Below, in pieces: positions 42,851 to 52,571 of a DNA stretch of 64,000 bases. The position numbers and the translations under genes were made by a program. The notes beneath the pieces were generated by a model. It searched no databases, was not told the DNA's origin, and saw only the letters and a list, made by a program, of their open reading frames with translations. The stretch is taken from NCBI RefSeq assembly GCF_026241335.1, contig NZ_JAPHAV010000008.1, positions 62,001 to 126,000 of the forward strand. The letters are read 5' to 3'. Position 1 is the first letter of the stretch; every line of letters starts with the position of its first letter. This stretch comes from Ochrobactrum chromiisoli. GTDB taxonomy: Bacteria > Pseudomonadota > Alphaproteobacteria > Rhizobiales > Rhizobiaceae.

Positions 42851-43261
42851 TTACGGCTTGTTCTTGAAACCGTATTTCGCGACGCGCTCCATCGCATCTG
42901 TCAGGCGCGGACGGGAATCGTTGTAGCTCTCATCGCCAACCCAACCATTCACCAGACCGTTAAAGCCGAGCACGCGCTGCTTGCCTTGATAAGGAACGAG
43001 CACAACCTGTTTTTCATCACCCGGTTCAAAACGAAGAGCGGTCGTTGCGGGGATATTCAGGCGCTTTCCGAACGCCTGCTCGCGATCAAATTCAAGATCG
43101 GCATTCACTTCAAAGAAATGATAATGCGAACCGACCTGAATAGGACGATCGCCGGTATTGCGGACTTTCAAAGTGGTTGTTGGGTATCCGGCATTGATTT
43201 CAATATCGCCTTTGCCGAGAACCAAGCCTCCAACAGGAGTCTTTACCTTATCTGCAGCCAT
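42851..43261 (-). CDS. ureB: Urease beta subunit UreB
   Basis: 136-residue structural subunit from the ATG at 43261 ([20 protein letters not shown]), with GGAGG seven bases upstream; the open frame runs 29 codons further but that part overlaps ureA. Conserved segments are [20 protein letters not shown] and [20 protein letters not shown], followed by [17 protein letters not shown]. It is about 30 residues longer than the shortest UreB proteins, with an N-terminal extension typical of alphaproteobacteria. Separated from ureC by a family B repeat. Confidence 0.93.
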   Translation of the reverse strand: MAADKVKTPVGGLVLGKGDIEINAGYPTTTLKVRNTGDRPIQVGSHYHFFEVNADLEFDREQAFGKRLNIPATTALRFEPGDEKQVVLVPYQGKQRVLGFNGLVNGWVGDESYNDSRPRLTDAMERVAKYGFKNKP

Positions 43262-43280
43262 AACTGAGCCTCCGTAGGAT

Positions 43281-43583
43281 TTACTGGATTGGATCGTGGA
43301 CAGTAACCAGGCGACTGCCATCGGTGAAAACGGCTTCGACCTGCACATAAGGAATCATTTCGACAACACCTTCCATCACATCATCTTTGGTGATGGTTTT
43401 GCGCGCGAGTTCCATGACTTCTTCGAGCGTCTTGCCAGCGCGCGCAGCATCAAGTGCAGCCGCAGCAATCAAAGAAACAGTCTCAGGATGATTGAGCTTC
43501 AAACCCTGATCTTTACGGCGCTGCGCGACAATCGCCAGCGTGTGAATCATAAGTTTGTCGATTTCCCGGGGCGTGAAATGCAT
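43281..43583 (-). CDS. ureA: Urease gamma subunit UreA
   Basis: 100-residue structural subunit, exactly the usual length, from the ATG at 43583 ([20 protein letters not shown]) with GGAGG upstream. It includes [20 protein letters not shown] and [20 protein letters not shown], and ends TVHDPIQ. First gene of ureABCEFGD. The 237 bp before it are very AT-rich and should hold the operon promoter; a GTATTTTACATAC half-palindrome lies at about 43689-43701, but no NikR-type operator was found. Confidence 0.95.
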   Translation of the reverse strand: MHFTPREIDKLMIHTLAIVAQRRKDQGLKLNHPETVSLIAAAALDAARAGKTLEEVMELARKTITKDDVMEGVVEMIPYVQVEAVFTDGSRLVTVHDPIQ

Positions 43584-43820
43584 ACGTAACCTCCGTACCA
43601 AGAAAAGGGGGAGATCGGCATTCTATAAGCCCACCCCCAAAATAAAGCCATCACGAAGAAGCTATCAATCTATTTTACGAGGGGCAATAAGTATTTTACA
43701 TACAACTCAAATAAACATTGAATAAAAGGAACAAAAAAATAACAATACACAACCGATCTATAAATTTTTATATAAATCATTAAAAAGTTTAAAAAACTTT
43801 CAAACTACTTCATATTGTCC

Positions 43821-45059
43821 TTACATTTTGGTTAAAAAAATCACCCAAGATGCTGCCATCAACATACAAAGAACCATAACAACTATACCGGTGCGCGAAA
43901 ACTCAGCAAATGATATCTTGATACCGCGCGCAGATGCCTGCTCTACGACAATAATTCCTGCGAGGCTGCCAAAAATAATCATATTACTTGAAAAACCTGT
44001 CCCCAGCGCAAGCGCTGCACCCAAGGCATCAGACCCAGATCCTGACTGAAGATAGGGTACCAGCAACATAACCGCAGGATTGTTCCCCACAAGATTGCTC
44101 AGAACGCCACCGACAAAAAACAGGGAGATCGGCTCGTTAAGATCAAGCCCGGCTTCGCGGAAATAACCGAGAACATTTTGCGGCAGGCCGGTCGCAGCAA
44201 TGGCTGCATTGACAACAAAAAGTCCCATGATCAAAAGCAGAAGATCACCATCGACATGTTTAAGCATATCGTGAGAAGAGATTTTGCGGCTGACCAGCAA
44301 CACCCCCGCGCCCGCCATGGCGATGAGCTCTCGCGGCAAGTCGCTAAAAATAAACATTCCAATGACAATCACCGCAACGATTGCCGTCTTTGCCGTTTCA
44401 AGCGCATCAATCGCACCGTCCTGCCCTGCATCTGCCATCGAAGACGGCTGCTGCGTGAGTTGCCAGCGATTGCGATAGGCCAGAACGATGACACCCCAAA
44501 CGATCGGCAGCGAAAGAAGAGCCGGTACTGCGGCCGCACTCAGAAAACCATTGAATGATAACCCAAGCTCCTGCGCAACAATCATATTCTGCGGGCTGCC
44601 GATCAGCGTTGCTGTTGAACCTGTGTTCACTGCAAAACAAAACGCAAGAAGAAATGGCACAGGGTTTAGCCCTCTTGTGAGGGTAACGGACACGAGCAAA
44701 GGCGTCATCGCCACCGCGACGACATCCTTTGTCAAAAAAGCAGAGAATGCAGCGCCCATAAAAACCAGAACGCCAACCAGCAAAGGCGGTGATAATGGCA
44801 GCTCGGTTACGCGCTTCGCCGCCCAGCCATAAAAGCCCGAAACCGAGAATCCAGCCGACACGACCATCAGTCCGAAAAGCATTCCCAGCGTCCGGTAATC
44901 GATGGCATTCCACGCAGCCTGTGCTGTTATGCTACCGGTCACCAGCATAGCGAGAGCGCCTATAATGGCAGCTCCCGTGCGGTCGACCTTAAATCCGGGA
45001 AGAGTTCCGCAGCCCATCGCAAGATATACGAGTATAAAGACGATGACTGTCAGATCCAT
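43821..45059 (-). CDS. SLC13/CitMHS/ArsB-like ion permease
   Basis: About 412 residues and 10-12 hydrophobic helices with the ion-transporter-superfamily layout. TKDVVAVAMTPLLVSVTLTR holds the helix-break motif, and NTGSTATLIGSPQNMIVAQE is the duplicated N-T/S-x-x-T signature (normally SNT/GNPQN). A second copy appears in NLVGNNPAVMLLVPYL. Relatives move dicarboxylates, citrate, sulfate, arsenite or Na+/H+. The ATG at 45059 is preferred; a GTG lies two codons upstream. It sits between nikR and ureA on the same strand, which is unusual for the family and suggests a part in nickel or urease physiology (for instance counter-ion or organic-acid exchange). That is inference only. Confidence 0.75.
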   Translation of the reverse strand: MDLTVIVFILVYLAMGCGTLPGFKVDRTGAAIIGALAMLVTGSITAQAAWNAIDYRTLGMLFGLMVVSAGFSVSGFYGWAAKRVTELPLSPPLLVGVLVFMGAAFSAFLTKDVVAVAMTPLLVSVTLTRGLNPVPFLLAFCFAVNTGSTATLIGSPQNMIVAQELGLSFNGFLSAAAVPALLSLPIVWGVIVLAYRNRWQLTQQPSSMADAGQDGAIDALETAKTAIVAVIVIGMFIFSDLPRELIAMAGAGVLLVSRKISSHDMLKHVDGDLLLLIMGLFVVNAAIAATGLPQNVLGYFREAGLDLNEPISLFFVGGVLSNLVGNNPAVMLLVPYLQSGSGSDALGAALALGTGFSSNMIIFGSLAGIIVVEQASARGIKISFAEFSRTGIVVMVLCMLMAASWVIFLTKM

Positions 45060-45159
45060 AATCACTCGCTTTTTAAAAGATGACTCTTCGCAGCCCCGAA
45101 CCTAGACTGACAGAGCAATCTAAATCAATGATTCTAATATGAATATTCGGTCTCAAAGC

Positions 45160-45573
45160 CTATTCATGGTGCGCATTGTGGGGAATGATTGAAACATCGC
45201 CGTAAACGACTGCACGCTGCGAAATGATGGAATTTGCGAATTCTTTTACAGCTTTTGCTTCGCCGCGAAGCAGGCTCACCTCAAGGCACAGGTCTTCGTT
45301 GAGATGAACATGCAGGGACGCCAGCGACATATGATGATGCTCATGGTGCGATGTGGTCAGCTTTTTCGCCAGATCACGCGCTTCATGCTGATACACATAG
45401 CTTAAGACGCCAACGCATTCTGTCATCGCATCAGATGCAATTGCCGTGTCTTTTATACTTGCCCGAACAAGATCGCGCACGGCCTCCGAGCGGTTGGCGT
45501 AGCCTTTTAAAGCAATCAAAGCGTCCAGTTCTGTCATAAGATCATCATCGACAGTGATGGTAATTCTTTGCAT
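45160..45573 (-). CDS. nikR: Nickel-responsive regulator NikR
   Basis: 137-residue ribbon-helix-helix repressor with a C-terminal ACT-like nickel domain. The DNA-binding part is MQRITITVDDDLMTELDALI, then GYANRSEAVRDLVRASI. The high-affinity square-planar Ni ligands are conserved: His at about 77, His 88 and 90 in SLHVHLNED, and Cys 96. An extra His-rich stretch (SHHEHHHM) and a C-terminal HNAHHE may add low-affinity sites. The ATG at 45573 is preferred over 45594. The target operator is present before nikA. A 7-bp dyad upstream may serve autoregulation. Confidence 0.93.
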   Translation of the reverse strand: MQRITITVDDDLMTELDALIALKGYANRSEAVRDLVRASIKDTAIASDAMTECVGVLSYVYQHEARDLAKKLTTSHHEHHHMSLASLHVHLNEDLCLEVSLLRGEAKAVKEFANSIISQRAVVYGDVSIIPHNAHHE

Positions 45574-45603
45574 CGGCTTAACGCTCCATTGCAATTAGAT
45601 TCG

Positions 45604-45621
45604 GCACAATCCGTATTGTGC
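45604..45621. promoter_or_regulatory. Dyad upstream of nikR
   Basis: GCACAAT-CCGT-ATTGTGC: perfect 7-bp arms, 31 bp before the nikR ATG, in the expected promoter. It does not resemble the NikR consensus, so a different regulator may bind it, or it may be a variant site. Confidence 0.45.
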
Positions 45622-45724
45622 AGATAATCTTAAAAATTGCGATGCCTTGTACCGACTTGACCAGACGGCCCTCAATAGCAGCAGCGGATAATTGATGGAT
45701 TGCTTTCCGCAGCAGACTGACTTC

Positions 45725-45782
45725 TTTGTTTTAACGCGCATCGTGTCCCGAAAGCCAGTTTCCGCCTTTCGGGAGCGCTCTA
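45725..45782. repeat. Half copy of repeat family B
   Basis: TTTGTTTTAACGCGCATCGT through CTTTCGGGAGCGCTCTAAC matches the first half of copy 1, inverted. CCGAAAG and CTTTCGG form a hairpin that can act as the 3' end of the kinase transcript; the last bases overlap its stop codon. Confidence 0.65.
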
Positions 45783-46874
45783 ACCGTCATTGTAAAGTCG
45801 CCCCTCGCCCTGCATCTGATCGATAGGGGCGCTCATTCTAGCCCGAAATCCGGAAGGAGCATAATCGGCCTCGACATTGCCTGTTCCCATAAGACCCATT
45901 CGGATGAGTTTTGACCCAAAGCCAATTTTGCCAGGCTTGGTTATTTCAGGCCCACCCGTCTCACACCAATTCAGAAGCAGCGTGGACGTTCCCTCATGAT
46001 CAGCGGTATTCCAGCAGATGGAAATACGCCCAGCATCATTGGATAATGCACCGTATTTGATAGCATTTGTCGTCAGTTCGTGGATCAAAAGCGACACTGA
46101 ACTTGCAGCTTTCGGCCCGATAAAAATGTCGCTGCCTTCAACATCAACACGCTGATCAACACCGAGTGCAGCAGTAATTTCAGCGATGATCTGTGCCAAT
46201 GACCCACTTGAACTTTTTCCAAACTGCAAGACATTATGCGCACTGCTTAACGCAAAAAGGCGTCTGGAAAATGCGTTAAGTTCGTCTTCATTATCCTGGC
46301 TTTTAAAGGTCTGGCTGGCGATTGCGCTGACAATGCTAAAAGTATTTTTTATGCGATGCGCAAGCTCGGCATTCATGATCCGCGCATTTTTCTCGGCCTC
46401 AACTTTTCCAGTCGTTTCAATGACAGTGTCCATCATGCCGCCAACGCTGCCATCTTCATTTAAAATCGGGCTGTAGCAGAAGGTGAAATAACACTGTTCA
46501 TCAAAGCCCGAACGATTAACGAGCAACGGAAAGTCTTCAATAAACGTGGCCTCTCCCCGCATCGCCCTTTCGGCTATCGGCCCAATATCCTCCCATACTT
46601 CAGCCCATATTTCATTGAATGGCTGGCCCATGCAGTTCTGCTTGTCGCGAAGAATCGTTCTGAAAGCATCGTTGTAAAACGTGATAAATTCCGGCCCCCA
46701 GGCAATGGCTTTCGGAAAATGCGACGTCAGCATCATCTGAACTGCTGTCTTAAGCGGGCGCGGCCAGCTTTCCGGCTGGCCCAACGGATTCTTTGACCAA
46801 TCTATTCTTTTGATTTCTTCAACCGCTTCACCCGCTATAGGAATGAAGAAAAACCTGTCTTTCAATGGGGGCAC
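45780..46874 (-). CDS. Soluble HWE-family sensor histidine kinase with PAS domain
   Basis: 364-residue cytoplasmic kinase. It begins with a PAS-like sensor (about 20-160; PLGQPESWPRPLKTAVQMML, then FITFYNDAFRTILRDKQN). The HWE H-box follows at about 172-195 (NAELAHRIKNTFSIVSAIAS, His being the phosphorylation site), then the N-box LLIHELTTNAIKYGALS. The family's WxE motif is seen as LLNWCETGGP, and the G box is KIGFGSKLI. No transmembrane segment. HWE kinases in Brucella and rhizobia include the LOV light-sensing kinase. This one lacks the LOV cysteine motif (NCRFLQ), so blue-light sensing is unlikely. No response regulator adjoins it. The start is GTG at 46874. Confidence 0.85.
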   Translation of the reverse strand: MPPLKDRFFFIPIAGEAVEEIKRIDWSKNPLGQPESWPRPLKTAVQMMLTSHFPKAIAWGPEFITFYNDAFRTILRDKQNCMGQPFNEIWAEVWEDIGPIAERAMRGEATFIEDFPLLVNRSGFDEQCYFTFCYSPILNEDGSVGGMMDTVIETTGKVEAEKNARIMNAELAHRIKNTFSIVSAIASQTFKSQDNEDELNAFSRRLFALSSAHNVLQFGKSSSGSLAQIIAEITAALGVDQRVDVEGSDIFIGPKAASSVSLLIHELTTNAIKYGALSNDAGRISICWNTADHEGTSTLLLNWCETGGPEITKPGKIGFGSKLIRMGLMGTGNVEADYAPSGFRARMSAPIDQMQGEGRLYNDG

Positions 46875-47032
46875 CCTTCTCGATTACCAAATGTGCTCGA
46901 AAGCGCCAGAGAGCGAAGGTTTTTGCCTTAGGAAAGTGGCGAAGCAAGGACTCCAATAACATATTAGCAATTATACTGATAACTAATATTTCAGCATGGA
47001 CTCCCACATTTCTTATCGCTCAGCGTAGAAGC

Positions 47033-48058
47033 CTATTGTTCAACAGGCTTCTGCTGTGCCGCCTTATCAGGTTGAATATAAAGCGTTTCAGATGAGAATG
47101 CGAAGTCGGCACCATGCGCATGCACGATTTCGATGATCTTGAGATAGACCTCTTGCTGTGCCTGAAGCCAATCAGCCCAACGGGTCGTTTTCGTGAAACA
47201 ATAGACCATGATATTGAGCGATGAATCTGCAAACGCATCGAAATAAACCAACAGACTCTGTGTCTGATCGATTTTTTGGTTGGCCTTGAGCATCGACCTT
47301 ATGTCGTCGACAACCCCGGCAATTTTGTCACCATCTTCGTATCGCAAACCAATCGTCGTATTAATGCGCCTGTTGGTCATGCGGCCCGGATTTTCAACGC
47401 TGATCGTCGAAAAGGCTGCATTGGGAACATAGAGCGGACGATTGTCGAAGGTTTTGATCTTGGTAAGTCGCCAGCCAATTTCCACAACGGTGCCTTCAAT
47501 ATTCCGATCTGGCGAGCTGATCCAATCGCCAATGCTGAACGGGCGGTCAAAATAAAGCATCACGCCCGAAAAAAGATTGCTCAGAACATCTTTGCCGGCC
47601 ACGCCGATAGCGATGCCACCGATGCCACCAAAAGCGAGCAGGCCGGAAAGACCAATCCCGAATTGCTCCCCGAACAGCAGCATCAAAATCAGGAATATTG
47701 CCAGTTTTAATATGCGCGCAACCATACGTGCGGACGTCACGTCATTGCCGCGGTCAATCTGGCTATGGGTCAAACGGTTGATCAACTGGAAGAGCTGCTG
47801 CATGGCGATCAGAGCCATGAAGAAGGTCGACAGGGTATTGATGAGTTCCGGTGTGATCGCGGTTATTTTGTAATCCGCAAGCAACATATAGGCGACCTGC
47901 CTGAACGTCATGATCAAGCCGAACATTGACGCCACAAATGTGAGATGGGCGATAATACTTCTCGACCACCCCTTTTTGTGCCGGATGAGAAACCAGAACA
48001 CGAAGGCGGCAACGGTTAAAAGCAGAATAATACCCGCAGCTATCCAGTATTTCGCCAT
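47033..48058 (-). CDS. MscS-family mechanosensitive channel
   Basis: 341-residue inner-membrane channel with four or five helices. The pore helix and following loop are seen in [20 protein letters not shown] and [20 protein letters not shown], the core MscS signature. A cytoplasmic beta domain has [20 protein letters not shown] and [20 protein letters not shown]. It has an extra N-terminal membrane region compared with E. coli MscS (286 residues), more like the MscM/YbdG group. It would release solutes on hypo-osmotic shock. Single gene; the next minus-strand operon begins 32 bp away and may be separately transcribed. Confidence 0.87.
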   Translation of the reverse strand: MAKYWIAAGIILLLTVAAFVFWFLIRHKKGWSRSIIAHLTFVASMFGLIMTFRQVAYMLLADYKITAITPELINTLSTFFMALIAMQQLFQLINRLTHSQIDRGNDVTSARMVARILKLAIFLILMLLFGEQFGIGLSGLLAFGGIGGIAIGVAGKDVLSNLFSGVMLYFDRPFSIGDWISSPDRNIEGTVVEIGWRLTKIKTFDNRPLYVPNAAFSTISVENPGRMTNRRINTTIGLRYEDGDKIAGVVDDIRSMLKANQKIDQTQSLLVYFDAFADSSLNIMVYCFTKTTRWADWLQAQQEVYLKIIEIVHAHGADFAFSSETLYIQPDKAAQQKPVEQ

Positions 48059-48089
48059 TTTACCCCGTCTCCCGCATGCCTGTTTTCAC

Positions 48090-49613
48090 TTACTGCGCAG
48101 ACGCAACGCCCGGCAGGCTTGTGCTTGATGTCAACGCACCTGTGAAAAACGCAAGATTGGCAGCAGCAATCAATGCTGCCGCATGAGCATCCGTTTGCGC
48201 CAGCTTTGCATCCAGCAGAGAATTGTTCGTCTCATTCACCACCGTAATCGTACCCAATCCATTTTTATAGGATTCAAGTGCAGCGTCAAAAGCTGTGCCA
48301 GATGTCTGAACCAGTACATTGGCGGCCTTATTTGCCGCCAGAGCCGTTTTCAGACTATTGGATGCAAGAACAATTTCCGCAACCGCATCAAGTTGTACGC
48401 GACGAAAAGTTTCTGTTGCTGCACTGTGCGTGGATTGCGCATTCTTGAGCTGTGCCGCACGCAGTCCTCCGTCATAAAGGGGCATTGTCGCGCCAACGAG
48501 AATGCCCATGCCCGACGACTGATTACCGATTGTTGGCAGGCTTCCGGCGTTGAAACTGTTGGATGTGGAAGCAAGCGCACCCGCCACAAAGACTTTCGGC
48601 AAGAACTCCGCCTGCGCCACCTTGATCCCGGAATTACTGGCCTGCAAAGCAGCGTAGCTTGCAATAAGATCGGGTCGCCGCGACAAAGCTGTTTCTACAA
48701 CCGATTGTGTCACGCCATCAAATTTTGAAGGCAGCGGTCTGTTCATTGAACTCTCAACATTGATGTTCAACATGGCATTGACGCCCATTGACGCCAGAAG
48801 CGCCTGATAAAGGGTCTGCTGCTGCCCCTCTGCCTTAACGAGCCTCAATTCCGACTGCGCAACCTGCTGTTTGGCGAGCGCAAGCTCAACTGTTGTCGCT
48901 CGTCCTTCATTGAGCTTGGCCTGAACCGCCGCAAGAACGGCCTTGCTGTTACGCAAGGTCTGTTGCGCGATGCGGTGGCCAGCCACTGCGGCGCTATATT
49001 CATAATATGTTCGTGTAACATCGAAGATCAGTTTCTGATGCATCGCATTGAACGTGACATTGGCTGCAAACGAAACCTGTTTTGCAGCCTCTGCCAATGC
49101 TGCCCGCTGGCCAAAATCGAAAACCAGCCATTGCAAGGCAAGAGAGGGTGATACGCCTTTCAGCGTCGTATTGACGTCACGCTCACCGATAAGCGGGACA
49201 TCGACGGGTGTTGAGGTTCTTTGCACGCCGCCAATAACATTGGCAGAGATGATCGGCAGCATTGTCGCTTCGACCATTCCGACAGCAAGGGCCGCCTGCC
49301 GCGCTTTTTCCCACGCATTGCGGGTACCCGGATTGCTGCGCTGCGCGAGGTCGATCAACTGCGCCAGATCATAAGAAGGTCGCGTATCAACTGCCACAGG
49401 GCTGGAAATCAAAGCCAGCTCCGGATTGGAAGGAACACTAAAATCTTTCGTCCGCGACGGCGCATTGGCGGGCGAGCCTTTGTGCTGATCGGCCTTCCAC
49501 GGCTGATCAGGTGCTGATGGCGCCAGCTTCAAAGCATCGGTCGCACAACCACTAAGCACGAAACCAAAAGCTGAAAGAAACGCTATGGAGGCTGGAGCAG
49601 AAGACTTTCTCAT
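48090..49613 (-). CDS. TolC-like outer-membrane efflux lipoprotein
   Basis: 507-residue outer-membrane factor. The N-terminal signal ends in a lipobox (VLSGC, Cys at about 22), as in NodT-type OMFs. Two OEP repeats form the rest: LAQLIDLAQRSNPGTRNAWE with WEKARQAALAVGMVEATMLP, then the second from about residue 290 with RRPDLIASYAALQASNSGIK and VAQAEFLPKVFVAGALAS. It overlaps the FUSC gene by four bases (ATGA). It completes an efflux set of DUF1656, HlyD-type adaptor and FUSC pump. Confidence 0.87.
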   Translation of the reverse strand: MRKSSAPASIAFLSAFGFVLSGCATDALKLAPSAPDQPWKADQHKGSPANAPSRTKDFSVPSNPELALISSPVAVDTRPSYDLAQLIDLAQRSNPGTRNAWEKARQAALAVGMVEATMLPIISANVIGGVQRTSTPVDVPLIGERDVNTTLKGVSPSLALQWLVFDFGQRAALAEAAKQVSFAANVTFNAMHQKLIFDVTRTYYEYSAAVAGHRIAQQTLRNSKAVLAAVQAKLNEGRATTVELALAKQQVAQSELRLVKAEGQQQTLYQALLASMGVNAMLNINVESSMNRPLPSKFDGVTQSVVETALSRRPDLIASYAALQASNSGIKVAQAEFLPKVFVAGALASTSNSFNAGSLPTIGNQSSGMGILVGATMPLYDGGLRAAQLKNAQSTHSAATETFRRVQLDAVAEIVLASNSLKTALAANKAANVLVQTSGTAFDAALESYKNGLGTITVVNETNNSLLDAKLAQTDAHAAALIAAANLAFFTGALTSSTSLPGVASAQ

Positions 49614-51529
49614 GCCTTACCACCTGCCAAAAGAGCTTCCATATGCGCAAGATGCTTATCGATTTTGTTTGCCCCCTCATTTTCTGCGTCCTCGGCAGAA
49701 TACGCCTGCTTTTCCAGTGAAATTTCGCTTTGTATGCCATCGGATTTTATGCGCAATGAGAGCGCATTCAATCTTTCAACAGCATCAGGCATGACCTGAT
49801 CGGAAAAGTAGACTTCCTTGTTGAGTGAAGCAAGCTGATCGGCAAAGCCATCAAAGGTTTTTTCAAGTTTCTCTGATGGACGAAGGGCCGCAGGCTCAAA
49901 AGGCAGCAGATAAAAGCAATAACGCACTTCATCAAGCAGACGCTCTGTTTCGGCGGCAGTGTTGATCATCTCCGCTCGTTCGTCCGGTGCAACCGATGCA
50001 ATTTCAGCTATCTTTCGCGCAGCATCGGAGAGACGCTGGCGAATGACGGTGACAACCGGCGCAGGCCAGATCAGCGTCGAGACCAGATAAACCGCAAAAT
50101 TCCCGACCAGGATGCCAATAATACGGTCGCGCGCCGTGTCCATATCGGTGGTCGGGCCGAAGCCCTGCAAGACGGTCAAAGTGAATGCGAGGCCGATCTG
50201 TACGCCACCATAGGACACTTTTTCACTGCCTGCAGAGACCCAAGCCGCAAGCAGTGCCACCGCAAAGACCAGAACCATGAGACTGCCAACAGATTCAAGT
50301 TGCGGCATAAGAAATATAAGCGACGCAATGCCAATAGCAGCACCGACAAGACAGCCGGTGATGCGCAAAGTCAGCTTATGGATTGTATCACCCGCCGTAC
50401 CAAGGGAAGCGACATAGCAAGTGACCATCGCCGTATGAATGCCCTGCCAGTTAATCGCCGCATAAAACACATAGCAGAGGATCGCCGCCAAAGTCGTTTT
50501 AAGCGCAAAACGTTGATAGATGGGATTGGTAAAAGCGTCTGCAGCAAAGAACGAGTCGCCAGAACCTTTTCTATAATCGGTTTTTTCGCTCCCAGCGATA
50601 TTTCTAAGCGCCTGTAAGATACCCGCCTCCTGCCTTTGGGCAGACGTGTCAGGCATCGCTTCGGGCGGTGGAAGCGGTGCGTCTTTATCAAGCGCATCGA
50701 CCATTTTATCGATTTGCCCGGCATAATGCTGGCGTTTCTCAGCTGAGAGATCAGCGGGAAGCGCAGAGGCTGCAAAAAGCAATTGATAAGAAGCGGTAAT
50801 ATCCGTCTGAATGTGGGCCAGTCTTTTTTTCGTGGTCTGATGCAATATTTTAACAAGCATCGAACGTTTGTTCTCGTCTTCGTTGGCGGCCCCAAGCTTT
50901 TCCCGCAACAAAGGGTTCATGATGGGATTGTTGTCTGCGAGCACCTTGCGCGCCACTAGCAGGCGTTCACGCAACTCCTCGCGCAGCAGTGTCAGGCTCC
51001 AGCGCCCGAAAAACAGGCTAAAGCCTGCAATCACAAACATCGGCAGGATGGCCATTTCCCATGCATATCGCAAAGCAAGCGAAATCACGCCATTGATCGG
51101 GACCTCATTCACAAGGCTGAGAATAAAGGCAATGATCAGCGCGACAATGCTGCCCCCTTCGCCAAGCTTGCTGGCAGCACCAAGGAAAATGAATATAAAT
51201 GAGACGGCGATCATCACGAGAATGCGCAGCAATGCGGATTCAACGGTCCATGCTAGCACCGGCACCATCAAAGCCACCAGCAGTGTAATGGCAATGATGG
51301 CAGCGGTTGCTACAACGGTGTTTTCGGCTCCGTCGGCTTTCATGAGGAAGATAACAAGGTAGCAGCTAATAGCCGATTCCGGGATGTGAAACATCATCGC
51401 GATGCCTGCCACAAGGGCGCAAACCGCTGCAACACGCCATGCGGTTGCCATGCGGCCCGGAAAAGGCGCCAGATCCGCTAGAGTTTCGCGGATTGCGTCC
51501 CAGAGCGTGTCGTTAACACTCGTTGCCAT
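49610..51529 (-). CDS. FUSC-family (AaeB-like) efflux inner-membrane protein
   Basis: 639-residue protein in the fusaric-acid-resistance / p-hydroxybenzoate efflux family. There are two membrane blocks of about six helices (residues 25-175 and 355-500) separated by a cytoplasmic helical domain. The first begins GRMATAWRVAAVCALVAGIA; the second includes ALKTTLAAILCYVFYAAINW, then QGIHTAMVTCYVASLG. The length is close to E. coli AaeB (655). It probably exports aromatic acids or similar weak acids. It starts 17 bp inside the end of the HlyD gene. Confidence 0.87.
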   Translation of the reverse strand: MATSVNDTLWDAIRETLADLAPFPGRMATAWRVAAVCALVAGIAMMFHIPESAISCYLVIFLMKADGAENTVVATAAIIAITLLVALMVPVLAWTVESALLRILVMIAVSFIFIFLGAASKLGEGGSIVALIIAFILSLVNEVPINGVISLALRYAWEMAILPMFVIAGFSLFFGRWSLTLLREELRERLLVARKVLADNNPIMNPLLREKLGAANEDENKRSMLVKILHQTTKKRLAHIQTDITASYQLLFAASALPADLSAEKRQHYAGQIDKMVDALDKDAPLPPPEAMPDTSAQRQEAGILQALRNIAGSEKTDYRKGSGDSFFAADAFTNPIYQRFALKTTLAAILCYVFYAAINWQGIHTAMVTCYVASLGTAGDTIHKLTLRITGCLVGAAIGIASLIFLMPQLESVGSLMVLVFAVALLAAWVSAGSEKVSYGGVQIGLAFTLTVLQGFGPTTDMDTARDRIIGILVGNFAVYLVSTLIWPAPVVTVIRQRLSDAARKIAEIASVAPDERAEMINTAAETERLLDEVRYCFYLLPFEPAALRPSEKLEKTFDGFADQLASLNKEVYFSDQVMPDAVERLNALSLRIKSDGIQSEISLEKQAYSAEDAENEGANKIDKHLAHMEALLAGGKA

Positions 51530-52571
51530 TATGCACTGTCACAACGGCTGATGCGCCGGAGCGTGTCAGCTCGGCTGGCGGATCAATCAGTTTTACGCGC
51601 ACTGGAAACCGTTGCGCAATTCTCACCCAGTTCAGATTCTTCGGCACATAAGGCAGGTTGCGTGGTATATTGATGAGATCTTCCGATGAAACGCCCCAAC
51701 CGATACCTTCAACACGGCCTTTGACGACAATCGAACTGTCGGCAAGAATTCGCACCTGCGCGCAGCTTCCCACCTTGATTCCCCCCAACTCGGTTTCCGG
51801 GAACGTAGCGGATGCATACCAGCTTGAAGTATCGATCAATGTGAACAGAGACTGCCCCGGCGCAATGATCTGACCGGTCCCGTTGAGAACACTCACAATT
51901 CTACCATCATGCGGTGCCGTGACCACAGCATTATCCAGATTGTGCTGCGCCAGTGCGAGTGCGGCCTGCCTTGCTCGAACCAACGCCTGCGCGCTATCCA
52001 GCGTACCGACAATTGTTGTTGCGGCCTCAGCCTGCTTGACTGCCTGTGCCAGACTGATCTGCGCATCATTGCGCAGGGTCTTCGCATCATCAACCTGCTG
52101 CCGCGTGACATAGCCTTTGGGACTGAGTGCTTCAAGGCGCTTGAGCGTGGCTTCTGCAAGATCCAGATTTGTTCGCGCACGCACCACTTGCTGGTCGGCT
52201 ATCTGGGCATTTTGTGATTCAGCATGCACGGCGCGCCTTTGTGAATCAAGTGCCGCCTCTGCAATTGCAAGATCAGCCGCCGTCTGATCTACGAGAAGCT
52301 TAAGCGGCACCGGGTCGATTGAGAAAAGTATATCGCCTTTTTTGACTTCCTGATTTTCTTTAACATTTATTGAAATAACCTTGCCGGGAACCGTTGCAGC
52401 AATATTAACAATATTGGCACCAATAACGGCATCGTTTGAAAGCGGATTCTGATTGGCCTCACGCAGGTAAAGCCATGCCAACACAAAGGCGACAATGATC
52501 AGAATGCCGGTGAGCAGAACGCCAACCGTACTGAATTCTCTTTTGCTATAAGCGTTATTTTCCATGCTCAT
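51513..52571 (-). CDS. HlyD-family periplasmic adaptor of the FUSC efflux system
   Basis: 352-residue membrane-fusion protein. One N-terminal helix (STVGVLLTGILIIVAFVLAW) anchors it. The biotinyl-lipoyl-like domain begins IVNIAATVPGKVISINVKEN and NQEVKKGDILFSIDPVPLKL. A long alpha-hairpin follows (about 95-205), then VVTAPHDGRIVSVLNGTGQI and the beta-barrel. It connects the FUSC pump to the outer-membrane lipoprotein encoded downstream. The start ATG overlaps the DUF1656 stop; a second ATG two codons later is equally possible. Confidence 0.87.
   Translation of the reverse strand: MSMENNAYSKREFSTVGVLLTGILIIVAFVLAWLYLREANQNPLSNDAVIGANIVNIAATVPGKVISINVKENQEVKKGDILFSIDPVPLKLLVDQTAADLAIAEAALDSQRRAVHAESQNAQIADQQVVRARTNLDLAEATLKRLEALSPKGYVTRQQVDDAKTLRNDAQISLAQAVKQAEAATTIVGTLDSAQALVRARQAALALAQHNLDNAVVTAPHDGRIVSVLNGTGQIIAPGQSLFTLIDTSSWYASATFPETELGGIKVGSCAQVRILADSSIVVKGRVEGIGWGVSSEDLINIPRNLPYVPKNLNWVRIAQRFPVRVKLIDPPAELTRSGASAVVTVHNGNEC

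Noticed and set aside
43689-43701. GTATTTTACATAC half-palindrome as a second NikR box
   Set aside because: Arms are only 4 bp and the spacing is far from N16.
45780-46874. LOV-type blue-light sensor in the HWE kinase
   Set aside because: The PAS-like domain lacks the NCRFLQ flavin-cysteine motif; only the HWE kinase core is supported.
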